The notes under the pieces are model-generated. The model was not told where the DNA came from. It worked only from the letters and a program-made list of their open reading frames with translations, and made no database searches. This document shows positions 36,018 through 44,686 of a stretch of DNA of 64,000 nucleotides, in pieces. The DNA comes from Naasia sp. SYSU D00948 (GTDB lineage: Bacteria > Actinomycetota > Actinomycetes > Actinomycetales > Microbacteriaceae): assembly GCF_017916515.1 (NCBI RefSeq), contig NZ_JAFMTA010000001.1, forward strand, positions 744,001 to 808,000. The letters are read 5' to 3'. The number at the start of each line of letters is the position of its first letter. Position 1 is the first letter of the stretch. The position numbers and the translations under genes are program-made.

Positions 36018-37534
36018 GCCGCCTCCTCCCCCTGCGTCGCCGCCGTCATGACGGCCTCGGGCGTCGCCTTTTCGCGCGGCATGTCGGCGGTGAGCCGTCC
36101 CTCCCGCATCACGAGCACCCGATCGGCCATCCCGAGCACCTCCGGCAGCTCGGACGAGATCATGAGGATCGCGATCCCGAGCCCCGCGAGCTCGGAGAGG
36201 AGCCGGTGCACCTCCGCCTTCGTTCCGACGTCGATCCCGCGGGTCGGCTCGTCGACGATCAGCAGGGTCGGCTCCGTCGCCAGCCACTTGGCAAGCACGA
36301 CCTTCTGCTGGTTGCCTCCGCTCAGCGTCCCGACCTCGGTGTCCAGCGCGGCGGCCTTCACCTCGAGCCGGCTCGCCCACGTCCGGGCCGCCTGGTTCTC
36401 GGCCGCGGCGGAGATGAGCCCGAGCCTGCTGAGGGTGCGCCGGATCGCGAGGGTGATGTTCCGCGACACCGACTCCTCGAGGACGAGGCCCTGCTTCCGC
36501 CGGTCCTCGGGGACGAGCGCCATGCCGGCCGCCATGGCGGCGACGGGGCTGTTGCGCGGGACGCTGCGTCCCCGGATGGTGACGCTGCCCGAGTCGTAGG
36601 GATCCACTCCGAAGATGGCGCGCGCGACCTCGCTCCGCCCCGCGCCGACGAGTCCCGCGAGCCCGACGATCTCCCCGGCGCGCACGTTGAAGGAGATGTC
36701 GTGGAACACGCCCGTCCGGGTGAGCTCACGGACGCGGAGCACCGGCTCCCCGATGAGGGCCTTCTCCTTAGGGAAGAGCTCGGTCACGTCCCGTCCGACC
36801 ATCCGTCGCACGATCAGGTCGACCGTGACGTCGGCCGTGCGGTCGGTGGAGATGTACTCGCCGTCCCGCATGACGGTGATCTCGTCGCAGAGCTCGAAGA
36901 CCTCGTCGAAGCGGTGCGAGATGAAGACGAGGCCGCGGCCCTCGTCCCGGAGGCTGCGGGCGACCGCGAAGAGCCGGTCGACCTCGACGCCGCTCAGCGC
37001 CGCCGTGGGCTCGTCCATGATGAGGAGCCGGGCATCGAGCGAGATGGCCTTGGCGATCTCGATGATCTGCTGGTCCGCGATGGAGAGTCCCTCGGCGGGG
37101 CGGTCGGGATCGATCGCGACACCGAGCCGGCGGAACAGCCCCTCCGCCTCCACCCGCATCGCCCGCCGGTCGATGCGGCGCAGCGGTCCGGTCGGCTGAC
37201 GACCCATGAAGATGTTCTCGGTCACCGAGAGGTCCGGGAAGAGCGTCGGCTCCTGGTAGATCACCGCGACTCCCGCAGCCTTCGACTCGGCGGTCGAGCC
37301 GAAGTCGACCTCGGCGCCGAGCAGGCGGAGGTCGCCGGAGTCCCGCCGGTAGAGTCCGGCGACGATCTTGACGAGGGTCGACTTGCCCGCGCCGTTCTCG
37401 CCCACGAGCGCGTGGATGGAGCCGGGCCGGACGCGCAGGCTCGCGGACTTCAGCGCGACCACCGGCCCGAACGCCTTGCTGACGCGCTCGAGCTCGAGGA
37501 CGGGCGTGCCGTCGGTGGGGGGATCGTTCGCCAT
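36014..37534 (-). CDS. rhaT: Sugar ABC transporter ATPase with two nucleotide-binding domains
   Basis: 506 residues with two ABC domains, as in ribose/rhamnose importers. Domain 1: Walker A GENGAGKST (about 46), Walker B LLIMDEPTAALS. Its ABC signature reads LSIADQQ, normal for this family. Domain 2: Walker A position GLVGAGRSEV (no canonical Lys, typical of this family), signature LSGGNQQKV, Walker B LLIVDEPTRGID. Only site 1 is likely fully catalytic. Start ATG 37534 with GGAG upstream. First gene of rhaTPQS; a LacI-like palindrome lies 41 bp before it. Confidence 0.9.
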   Translation of the reverse strand: MANDPPTDGTPVLELERVSKAFGPVVALKSASLRVRPGSIHALVGENGAGKSTLVKIVAGLYRRDSGDLRLLGAEVDFGSTAESKAAGVAVIYQEPTLFPDLSVTENIFMGRQPTGPLRRIDRRAMRVEAEGLFRRLGVAIDPDRPAEGLSIADQQIIEIAKAISLDARLLIMDEPTAALSGVEVDRLFAVARSLRDEGRGLVFISHRFDEVFELCDEITVMRDGEYISTDRTADVTVDLIVRRMVGRDVTELFPKEKALIGEPVLRVRELTRTGVFHDISFNVRAGEIVGLAGLVGAGRSEVARAIFGVDPYDSGSVTIRGRSVPRNSPVAAMAAGMALVPEDRRKQGLVLEESVSRNITLAIRRTLSRLGLISAAAENQAARTWASRLEVKAAALDTEVGTLSGGNQQKVVLAKWLATEPTLLIVDEPTRGIDVGTKAEVHRLLSELAGLGIAILMISSELPEVLGMADRVLVMREGRLTADMPREKATPEAVMTAATQGEEAA

Positions 37535-37574
37535 CGAACTCCAAACCGCGATGTAAGGCCGGTGATCCACATCA

Positions 37575-37586
37575 TGGATCGATTCA
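37575..37586. promoter_or_regulatory. LacI-type operator candidate before the rha importer
   Basis: TGGATCGATTCA, a palindrome around a central CG with one imperfect pair, the form bound by LacI/GalR repressors, 41 bp upstream of the rhaT start. No LacI gene adjoins the operon. The remaining 37587-37780 stretch, between this operon and the divergent coiled-coil gene, shows no gene. Confidence 0.4.
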
Positions 37587-37795
37587 GCCGCTCGGACCAG
37601 TAGCAACCCGCCGCGTTCCGCGACCGGGCCTCGCGCCGCAGGATCTGTCCGGGTGCGAACGTAGCCCCGACGTCCGGGCTCCGTCCAGGACGTGGTGATC
37701 CCGGTTCGGTAACACCGTCCTGAGAAGGGGCCAGGCGAGGCGAGGAGACGGGCGACATCCAGGGGCCGCTTCAGGCTCCGCTCTAGGATCCGAGC

Positions 37796-39241
37796 ATGGA
37801 TTCCGCGCTGCTGATCGCCGGTGCCGCGGTCGCCGTGGTGGTCCTCGCCGTCGTCCTCGTCCTCTCGGGGCGAGCCCGCCGTTCCGCGGCTCGGATCCGG
37901 GCCGCCCAGGGTCGAGCGCCCCGAGTGGAGGAGGGGCGCCGGAGTCAGGTCGACGAGGGGCGCCGGAGTCAGGTCGACGAGCTGCAGCGATCGGCGGGCT
38001 CCGCGCTGGTGCAGGCGGATGAGCGGCTCCGCCTCGCGGACGACGAGCTCGGCTTCGCGATCGCGGAGTTCGGCGAGGAGGCGGCGGCGCCGTTCCGAGC
38101 CGCGCTGCAGAGGGGCCGGCAGCGGCTCACCGAGGCGTTCCAGCTCAACCAGCTGCTCACCGACGCCGCCCCGGACTCCGAGGCGCAGCGCCGGGAGTGG
38201 AGCGAGCGGATCGTCTCGCTCTGCCGGTCGGCGGAGCAGGCGCTCGCTGAGGAGAACGCCGCGCTCGCGGCCCGGCGCACCGCCGCCCGGAGGACTCCGG
38301 CCCAGGTGGCCGAGCTGCGGGCGGAGCTCGGGCGGGTTCGCGAGGCGGTGCCCGAGGCGCGGGCGACGCTCGCGGCCCTGGCCGAGCGGTACACCGGCGA
38401 GGCCCTCATCCCCGTCTCCGGGAACGCTGACGAGGCCGAGCGGCTGCTGTCGTTCGCCGAGCGGAGCCTCGAGGTGGCGCAGTCCCGGCTCGGGGCGTCC
38501 CGCGAGTCGGAGGCGGTGGCCGCGGCGCAGGCCGCAGCGGAGACGATCCGCCGGGCGGAGGAGCTCCTCGCCGCCGTCGACCGCTTCGAGGTCGAGGCGC
38601 TCCAGGCGGAGGCGACACTGGCCGCCATGGTGGCCGAGTCCCGCCAGGAGCTCGCCGCCGCACGCGCCCTGCCCGAGGGGGAGCGCCGAGGAGCGATCGA
38701 GGCGGCGATCACCGCGCTGGACGAGGCGCTCGCCGCCCTCCCGTCCCCCGGGGCGCGCGTCGACCCGGTCGCGTCGCTGAACGCAGTCCGGAGCGCCAAC
38801 ACCGCCCTCGACGAGGCGGTGGCGGAGCGCGCCGGACGCGCGGAGCGGAAGGAGCGGCTCCGGACGCAGCTGGTCACCGCGATCGACGACGCCGAGCGGC
38901 AGCTCGCCGTCGCGCGGCAGCTCGTGACCGACTACGGCGCCTCGGTCGGACCGCATGCGCGCACCCTGCTGGCGACCGCCGAGAGGGAGCTCGCGGGGCT
39001 GACCGAGGAGCGCGAGCCGGAGCCCGCGATCGCCCGCGCCCGTCGCGCCGCGGCTCTCGCGGCCGATGCCTCGGCCGCCGCCCGCGCCGACCTGCAGCGG
39101 GGCCCCGCCCCCGGAGCCTGGCGGCAGGGGGGAGGCCGTCCCGGGCTCGGCGCTCCCCCGGTCCTCGGGGGCGTCCTCGGCGGCCTGGCGATCGGGAGCC
39201 TCCTCGACGGCATCGGCGACGTCGGCGATCTCTTCGACTGA
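37796..39241 (+). CDS. Membrane-anchored coiled-coil protein, TPM-protein C-terminal type without the TPM domain
   Basis: 481 residues: one N-terminal membrane helix (4-24), then long Ala/Glu/Arg helices (about 55-430) and a Gly-rich end (GGVLGGLAIGSLLDGIGDVG). LVQADERLRLADDELGFAIA and FGEEAAAPFRAAL match the C-terminal half of actinobacterial TPM_phosphatase proteins, but the N-terminal TPM domain is absent. A 24-bp tandem duplication (37931-37978) gives EGRRSQVD twice. TAGGAT (37784-37789) ends 6 nt before the ATG, so it is leaderless. Probably a structural envelope protein; its partner is unknown. Confidence 0.75.
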   Translation: MDSALLIAGAAVAVVVLAVVLVLSGRARRSAARIRAAQGRAPRVEEGRRSQVDEGRRSQVDELQRSAGSALVQADERLRLADDELGFAIAEFGEEAAAPFRAALQRGRQRLTEAFQLNQLLTDAAPDSEAQRREWSERIVSLCRSAEQALAEENAALAARRTAARRTPAQVAELRAELGRVREAVPEARATLAALAERYTGEALIPVSGNADEAERLLSFAERSLEVAQSRLGASRESEAVAAAQAAAETIRRAEELLAAVDRFEVEALQAEATLAAMVAESRQELAAARALPEGERRGAIEAAITALDEALAALPSPGARVDPVASLNAVRSANTALDEAVAERAGRAERKERLRTQLVTAIDDAERQLAVARQLVTDYGASVGPHARTLLATAERELAGLTEEREPEPAIARARRAAALAADASAAARADLQRGPAPGAWRQGGGRPGLGAPPVLGGVLGGLAIGSLLDGIGDVGDLFD

Positions 39242-39311
39242 GGCTCGGGCCGGCCTGCTCCCCCGCCGCGGGGTTCCTACTCACGGTCCGGCGCGGCACG
39301 CCGGCGGGCGG

Positions 39312-39518
39312 TCAGCCGAGCGCGGCGGTCGTGCTCGCGACGGGTGCCGGCGCAGGAGGAAGGACGGGCTGGATCGCGCCCCACACGAGGAGGATGCCGG
39401 CGATGACGGCGGCCGCCACGACGGCGAGGAGCGCGACCAGCAGCGCGGCCTGGAGGCCGGCCGGGTGAGCGTCGCGGCCCACCTCCGTCTCCTCGAACTC
39501 GGGAGGCGGCGCCGACAT
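39312..39518 (-). CDS. Small single-pass membrane protein
   Basis: 68 residues: an acidic N terminus, one hydrophobic helix (about 23-50, LQAALLVALLAVVAAAVIAG) and a short Pro/Ala tail. TAGGCT (39526-39531, complement) ends 7 nt before the ATG, giving another leaderless candidate. No family recognised. Confidence 0.6.
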   Translation of the reverse strand: MSAPPPEFEETEVGRDAHPAGLQAALLVALLAVVAAAVIAGILLVWGAIQPVLPPAPAPVASTTAALG

Positions 39519-39632
39519 GGGCACGAGCCTAGGTGAGGGCGGCAGCACTGGCCGCGTGTCGACTGGGGAGAGCCGTCCCCCGTCCGCCGCGCACCCTGCA
39601 TCCTTGATCCCGGTGCCCAGGAGGTGATGCGG

Positions 39633-40268
39633 ATGGAGTCGCAGGTGGACTGGAGGCGTCCGGCCGGGAGACCGGACGCGCTCTTCGGCTCCGGCGCGCG
39701 GCCTGTCGAGAAGGCGCTGGCCCTCGCGGGAGCCGCCGGCGCCGTCGTGGTCGTCCTCGGCGTCGTCGCTGCCACGGATTCGGACATCTGGGCGGTCTGG
39801 CAGTACGTCCTCGCCGCGGTCCTCGTCGCCGACCTCGCCGGCGGGGTGGTCGCGAACGGCCTCAACTCGGCCAAGCGCGACCACTTCTCGCCTGAGCCGG
39901 ACGTCGCCGAGCCCGCGAGTGCCCGCCTCGTCCGGCGCCACGTGCTGTTCACCGCACTGCACCTCCAGCCGGTGCTGATCGCGCTCCTCTTCCCCGGACC
40001 CGGGCTCTGGTGGGGAGTGCTCTGGTACCTCGTCACCCTGGCCGCCGTCGTGGCCGTCCGGCGCTCCCCGCTTTACCTGCAGCGGCCGGTCGCGCTCCTC
40101 GCCTGCACCCTCGTCGCCGTCACCGGCCCGCTGGTCCCCGCTCCATACGGGTTCTGGTGGCTGCCGGTGATCCTCGTGCTGAAGCTGGCACTCGCCCATG
40201 CCGTGCAGGAGGAGCCGTACCGGCCTCGGGAATCCGGAGAGCACCCAGGCACCCGAGCTAGCCGGTGA
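39633..40268 (+). CDS. Membrane protein of unknown function, 5-6 helices
   Basis: 211 residues, predicted membrane helices at about 30-48, 54-73, 105-123, 126-144, 150-170 and 172-190. HVLFTALHLQPVLIALLFPG and PAPYGFWWLPVILVLKLALA mark a conserved-looking core also seen in other bacteria, without known function. AGGAGG lies 8 nt before the ATG at 39633, so this start is preferred over GTG 39624 or ATG 39627. It lies 109 bp upstream of the large regulator. Confidence 0.7.
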   Translation: MESQVDWRRPAGRPDALFGSGARPVEKALALAGAAGAVVVVLGVVAATDSDIWAVWQYVLAAVLVADLAGGVVANGLNSAKRDHFSPEPDVAEPASARLVRRHVLFTALHLQPVLIALLFPGPGLWWGVLWYLVTLAAVVAVRRSPLYLQRPVALLACTLVAVTGPLVPAPYGFWWLPVILVLKLALAHAVQEEPYRPRESGEHPGTRASR

Positions 40269-40377
40269 CCCTTCGGCGTCGCCCGGCTCGGCGAGCCGGA
40301 TCCCCGCTGTGGGGACGGATGCGACGGTCCCGGCGTCGCCGGTATGGTGATGCCCACCATCGGCCGGAGGAGTCCAC

Positions 40378-42660
40378 GTGTCGTTCGGAGCGCGCCTGCG
40401 GTCGCTCCGGCAGTCGCGCGGACTCACCCAGGAGGAGCTGGCCGAGCGGGCCGGGATGACCGCCAACGGGGTGAGCGCGCTGGAGCGCGGTACGCGCACC
40501 CGCCCGTATCCGCACACCCTCCGGAGCCTCGCCGACGCCCTCGGCCTCGACGAAGCGGAGCGCCGCTCCTTCGTCGCGGCCGCGCGCGAGGACGGCGAGC
40601 AGCCTGCGCGGGCAGAACCCGCAGCGCCGGGGCGCTCCCGGCTGCCGATTCCTCCGACGCCGCTCGTGGGCCGTGATGGCGAGCTCGACCAGCTCACGGC
40701 GCTCCTCACGACCGGCGACGCTCGACTCATCACCCTCACGGGACCGGGCGGCGTCGGCAAGACCCGGCTGGCGGCGGAGGTCGCCCGCAGAGGCGAGACG
40801 CTGTTCCCCGACGGCGTCACGGCGGTCGCGCTCGCCTCGCTGCCGGATGCCGATCTGGTCGCCCCCACGGTGCTCTCGTCCCTGGGCGGCTCGCCCGGCG
40901 GATCCGGTAGGGACCTCGGCGCCCGCATCGGATCGAGGGCGATGCTGCTCGTGCTGGACAACTTCGAGCACGTGATGGACGCCGCACCGCTCGTGGCCGA
41001 GCTCGCCGCCGAGTGCCCGTCCCTGACGATCCTCGTCACGAGTCGGGCCCGCCTCCGCCTGCGGGGCGAGGTGGAGGTCCCGGTCCGTCCGCTGCAGCTG
41101 CCCGCGTCCACACGGTCGCCCTCGCCGGACGAGGTGAGCGAGTCCCCGGCCGGCAAGCTGTTCCTGCAGAGGGCTCGTGCGGTGCAGCCGGGTTTCGCGC
41201 TCTCCCCCGCCACCGCCGCCGACATCGCGTCCATCACCTGGCGGCTCGGCGGGCTCCCGCTCGCCATCGAGTGTGCGGCGTCCAAGGTCCCCGCCTTCCC
41301 TCCCCGGCAGCTGCTGGCGAACCTGGACGCGGCGCTGGCGACCGGCTGGGCCCGGGACCTCCCGGAGCGGCAGCGCTCGCTCCGGGCCGTGCTCGACTGG
41401 AGCTACCAGCTGCTTGACGAGCCGACGCAGGCGACGTTCCGCGGCCTCTCGGTGTTCCAGGGCGGCGCGACGCTGGAGGAGGCGGAGGCGGTCCTCACCC
41501 CCGTCGTCGGGCGGGGGCGCGTCCTCGCCGGCATGGAGGAGCTGACCGAGCACTCGCTGCTCACCGTGGTGACCGAGGGCGGCGACGCACCCCGCTACAC
41601 GATGCTGCAGCCGGTCCAGCAGTACGCCCGCGACCTGCTCCGGGAGCACGACGAGGAGACCGTGGCCGGCCTGGAGCACGCCCGCTTCGCCCTCCACGTC
41701 CTCGAGCACAATCCGCCGGTGCCAGGGGATCGCGCGGACTGGGAGACCGAGAACGTCCGCGCCGCGTTCGACTGGTGCCTGCGAACCGGCGACGGGCAGC
41801 TCGCCGCGCGGCTCGCCTACGCCGCATGGGTCCCCTGGCTCCCCTGGTGGCTGGGTGCTCCCGCCGAGAGCGGGCGCGGGCGGCTGGAGAGCCTGCTCTC
41901 GCTCGACCTCGGCGAGGAGAACCGGTCCCGAGCACTCCTCATCCACGGCAGCATGTGCTACGCCGAACACGACTTCGGCGGCGCCGGGGAGTCCTGGCAG
42001 GAGGCTCTCCGGATCGCCCGGGCTCGGGGCGACCAGGTGACCGAGGCGTACGCCCTGGCGGGGACCGGCCTCGTCCTCGCCCCCACCGATGCCCGGGGCG
42101 CGGCCGACGTCATCCGGCAGGCCATCGAGCTGAGCCGGACCGCAGAGGACGACCGGCTGCCCTTCATGGCGAGCATCTGGGCGGGGATCGCGGCGAGCGC
42201 GGCAGGTGAACGCGCGCAGCCTGTGTTCGAGGAGGTCCTCGCGGTCGCGCGCCGGCACGGCGATCCGGCGATGCTGAGCGCCGCGCTGTTCAACCTCGGT
42301 CACGCCGCGATCGAGGAGGGCAACCCCGCGGATGCGGAGACGCCGCTGCTCGAGAGCATCCAGATCTCCGCGCTCAATCGGGACAACGTCAACCTCGCTC
42401 ACGCGCTCGACCTGCTCGCGGTGATCGAGTGCCAGCGGGCCGGCTGGCGCCGGAGCGCCCTCCTGAGCGGCGCCGCCGAAGGGGCCCGGTCGTCGGCTCT
42501 CGCGGCGGACGCGAGCTATCACCAGCCGGACCCGGCGATGCGCGAGCAGACGCGCTCGAGAGTGGAGGCGGCGCTCGGCCCGGAGGCCTATGCCGAGGCC
42601 TACGCGGAGGGCGCGAACCTCGCGCTCGACGACCTGAAGCGGCTGCTCGCCGAGCACTGA
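40378..42660 (+). CDS. XRE/NB-ARC (AfsR-like STAND) transcriptional regulator
   Basis: 760 residues. N-terminal XRE helix-turn-helix (1-60, LTQEELAERAGMTANGVSAL), NB-ARC ATPase with P-loop TGPGGVGKTRLA (about 122) and Walker B LLVLDNFEHV (about 190), RLGGLPLAIECAASK (winged/GLPL motif), and a helical TPR-like C-terminal half (about 480-740). Such STAND regulators switch between ADP-bound inactive and ATP-bound active states. GAGGAG precedes the GTG start. Downstream lie a DUF2510 protein, a cupin and an ABC exporter, whose upstream regions share a repeated motif; these are its likely targets. Confidence 0.88.
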   Translation: MSFGARLRSLRQSRGLTQEELAERAGMTANGVSALERGTRTRPYPHTLRSLADALGLDEAERRSFVAAAREDGEQPARAEPAAPGRSRLPIPPTPLVGRDGELDQLTALLTTGDARLITLTGPGGVGKTRLAAEVARRGETLFPDGVTAVALASLPDADLVAPTVLSSLGGSPGGSGRDLGARIGSRAMLLVLDNFEHVMDAAPLVAELAAECPSLTILVTSRARLRLRGEVEVPVRPLQLPASTRSPSPDEVSESPAGKLFLQRARAVQPGFALSPATAADIASITWRLGGLPLAIECAASKVPAFPPRQLLANLDAALATGWARDLPERQRSLRAVLDWSYQLLDEPTQATFRGLSVFQGGATLEEAEAVLTPVVGRGRVLAGMEELTEHSLLTVVTEGGDAPRYTMLQPVQQYARDLLREHDEETVAGLEHARFALHVLEHNPPVPGDRADWETENVRAAFDWCLRTGDGQLAARLAYAAWVPWLPWWLGAPAESGRGRLESLLSLDLGEENRSRALLIHGSMCYAEHDFGGAGESWQEALRIARARGDQVTEAYALAGTGLVLAPTDARGAADVIRQAIELSRTAEDDRLPFMASIWAGIAASAAGERAQPVFEEVLAVARRHGDPAMLSAALFNLGHAAIEEGNPADAETPLLESIQISALNRDNVNLAHALDLLAVIECQRAGWRRSALLSGAAEGARSSALAADASYHQPDPAMREQTRSRVEAALGPEAYAEAYAEGANLALDDLKRLLAEH

Positions 42661-42741
42661 CTGCCGCCTGCTCCCGTCGCGCGGGCCCTCGGTGTGAGTC
42701 CTGCGCCGGCAGCTGCCCGGACACCTCTCCCACAGCGGCGA

Positions 42742-42766
42742 TGTGCGGGTAGCTGTCCGTGGTGGC
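42742..42766 (+). promoter_or_regulatory. Shared upstream motif, copy 1 (before DUF2510 gene)
   Basis: GTGCGGGTAGCTGTCCGTGG and the following TGGC, about 75 bp upstream of the DUF2510 start. A close copy lies before the cupin gene; both have AGCTG(C/T)CCGG further upstream. Probable common regulator site. Confidence 0.4.
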
Positions 42767-42840
42767 CGGGCGAGCGCCGGGCCATCGTGATGCCACCGGT
42801 CGGATCCCCGGCCGGCGACGCACACCGGAAGCCGAATCCC

Positions 42841-43212
42841 ATGAGCCTCACCCTCCACCGCCCGGACGTCGCCCACGAGGCGCCGGCCCGCGCGGACCAT
42901 CCCGGCCTCGCGGGGTGGTACCCGACCAGCGACCCCTGGACCGACCGCTACTGGGACGGCAGCACCTGGACCGAGCGGTACCGGGAGGTCGGAACGGAGC
43001 CGGCCCCGGCATCCGCCGCCCACCGGAGCCGTCCCCAGCCGCGCGTGCCGCTCCTCGCCCTCGTGCTGTGGTCCGTCGGCGCCCTCCTCGCCGGGGTCGT
43101 CCTCGGCGGCCTCGCGGCCGATCGTGACGGATTCCCCGGCGCCGCGGACAGCGGCGCCGTCGCGAGCGCCGCCCGTGTCCAGAACGCCGACCCGGCCGCC
43201 GCACGACCCTGA
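42841..43212 (+). CDS. DUF2510 single-pass membrane protein
   Basis: 123 residues. The DUF2510 motif LAGWYPTSDPWTDRYWDGST lies at about 23-42, followed by a Pro/Arg linker, one membrane helix (about 78-98) and a short extracytoplasmic Ala/Asp tail. I start at ATG 42841; upstream in-frame ATGs exist but give Arg/Pro-rich sequence. It lies between the STAND regulator and the cupin gene in the same direction, preceded by the shared motif. Confidence 0.75.
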   Translation: MSLTLHRPDVAHEAPARADHPGLAGWYPTSDPWTDRYWDGSTWTERYREVGTEPAPASAAHRSRPQPRVPLLALVLWSVGALLAGVVLGGLAADRDGFPGAADSGAVASAARVQNADPAAARP

Positions 43213-43228
43213 TCCAGCTGTCCGGGCA

Positions 43229-43252
43229 GTGTGCGGGTCGTGTCCGTGGTGA
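43229..43252 (+). promoter_or_regulatory. Shared upstream motif, copy 2 (before cupin gene)
   Basis: GTGCGGGTCGTGTCCGTGGT then GAC, about 58 bp upstream of the cupin start. It differs from copy 1 by a two-base gap and a few changes. AGCTGTCCGG precedes it, as in copy 1. Confidence 0.4.
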
Positions 43253-43309
43253 CGCGCGAGCGTCCCCGGAAGTCTGATCAGTACCGAAAACAGCAGGAAG
43301 GAGCCCGAC

Positions 43310-43768
43310 ATGACGCTCACCCGGATGCCGGCGTTCCGGCCCTCAGGAGCCGGGGTCCCGGTCGCGACGCCGTGGCACGAGGCCCTCGTCCGGAAGGTGG
43401 ACGGCAGCTCCACCGGCGGCGCGTTCAGCGTCCTCGAGCTCACCGCGGCCGCGGACTGGAGCCGTCCGCCGTACGTCCACCACCAGCTCGACGAGTGTTT
43501 CTACGTGGTCGAGGGGTCCTTCCTCGCCACCGTCGAGACCGCGGACGCGCCTCTCGAGCTGTCCGCGGGATCCGTGCTCTTCGTCCCGCGCGGCGTGCTG
43601 CGCTCGCTCCGGGCCATGAGCTCGGACTCGCGCCTCGTCCTCGTCACCACTCCCGGGTGCTCACCGGGAACCGCCGACCTCTCAGCGGGCATCGAGCTCG
43701 TCGAGCCGCCCCATCCTCCCGTCCCCGACAGCATCAACATCCATAGGACAAGGAGTCCCCTCTCATGA
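43310..43768 (+). CDS. Cupin-domain protein
   Basis: 152 residues forming one beta-barrel. HHQLDECFYVVEGSF is cupin motif 1, in which two His and Glu could bind a metal; LSAGSVLFVPRGVLRSL is motif 2, which lacks the usual last His (LRSL). Small cupins often bind ligands or protect exporters' substrates; nothing more can be said. AAGGAGCCCGAC lies before the ATG. Its stop overlaps the ATG of the ABC ATPase by 4 bp, so the two are coupled. Confidence 0.85.
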   Translation: MTLTRMPAFRPSGAGVPVATPWHEALVRKVDGSSTGGAFSVLELTAAADWSRPPYVHHQLDECFYVVEGSFLATVETADAPLELSAGSVLFVPRGVLRSLRAMSSDSRLVLVTTPGCSPGTADLSAGIELVEPPHPPVPDSINIHRTRSPLS

Positions 43769-44679
43769 TCGAGGTCCATCACCTCACGAAGAGGTTCGAC
43801 GAGGCCACGGCCGTCGACGACCTCACCTTCACCGTCCGTCCCGGGGTGGTCACCGGCTTCCTCGGCCCGAACGGCGCCGGGAAGACGACGACCATGCGCA
43901 TGATCGTCGGCCTCGCCCGCCCCACCTCGGGCAGGGTCACCGTGAACGGACGCTCCTTCGCGGAGCACGGCGCCCCGCTCGACGAGCTCGGCGTCCTGCT
44001 CGACGCCGGGAACGTCCACCCCGGACGGTCGGCACGAGCGCACCTGAGCGCCCTCGCCGCCACCCACGGGATCGGCCGCCGCCGCGTCGACGAGGTCCTC
44101 GAGCTCACCGGGATCCAGGAGGTCGCCGGGCGCAAAGCGGGCAAGTTCTCGCTCGGGATGCGGCAGCGGCTCGGCATCGCCGCGGCCCTGCTCGGCGACC
44201 CGCACACGCTCATCCTGGACGAGCCCATCAACGGGCTCGACCCGGACGGCGTGATCTGGGTCCGGACGCTGCTCCGCCGGCTCGCGGCGGAGGGACGAAC
44301 CGTGTTCCTCTCCTCGCACCTGATGAGCGAGATGTCTCTCACGGCGGACCACCTCGTGATCATCGGCCGCGGGCGGATGATCGCGGACGCGCCCCTCGCC
44401 GACGTGATCGCCGCGACCTCGCACACGACCGTCCGGGTGCGCACGCCCGAGCCCCAGCGGCTCGCGACGGCGGTCGCCGCGACGCCGGGCGCCTCGGCCA
44501 CCGAGGTGGGCGGCGGAACGCTCGAGATCGCCGGAGCGGACGCCGCGGCGGTCGCTCTCCTCGCGGCGCAGGCCGGCATCCACCTCGACGAGCTCTCCAC
44601 CACGGGCGCCTCGCTCGAGGACGCCTATCTCTCCCTGACCCACTCCAGCCTCGAGTACCGGTCCACCACCGGTGCCTGA
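43765..44679 (+). CDS. ABC transporter ATPase (exporter type)
   Basis: 304 residues. Walker A GPNGAGKTTT (about 35), signature FSLGMRQRLGIA, Walker B TLILDEPINGLD and switch His in LSSHLMSE. A C-terminal domain of about 90 residues follows, as in the DrrA/CcmA/BcrA-type drug-export ATPases. It is translated from an ATGA overlap with the cupin gene and is followed by its permease, so the three encode one export unit, perhaps for a peptide or antibiotic. Confidence 0.92.
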   Translation: MIEVHHLTKRFDEATAVDDLTFTVRPGVVTGFLGPNGAGKTTTMRMIVGLARPTSGRVTVNGRSFAEHGAPLDELGVLLDAGNVHPGRSARAHLSALAATHGIGRRRVDEVLELTGIQEVAGRKAGKFSLGMRQRLGIAAALLGDPHTLILDEPINGLDPDGVIWVRTLLRRLAAEGRTVFLSSHLMSEMSLTADHLVIIGRGRMIADAPLADVIAATSHTTVRVRTPEPQRLATAVAATPGASATEVGGGTLEIAGADAAAVALLAAQAGIHLDELSTTGASLEDAYLSLTHSSLEYRSTTGA

Positions 44680-44686
44680 GGACACG

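Noticed and set aside
37535-37780. The island's LacI (61212) also controls the rha importer
   Set aside because: The palindrome at 37575 (TGGATCGATTCA) is unlike the CTAGCRCGYGCTAG operators of that LacI.
42661-42840. Longer start for the DUF2510 protein at 42694
   Set aside because: The added 49 residues are Arg/Pro-rich and cover the repeated regulatory motif; the ATG at 42841 fits better.
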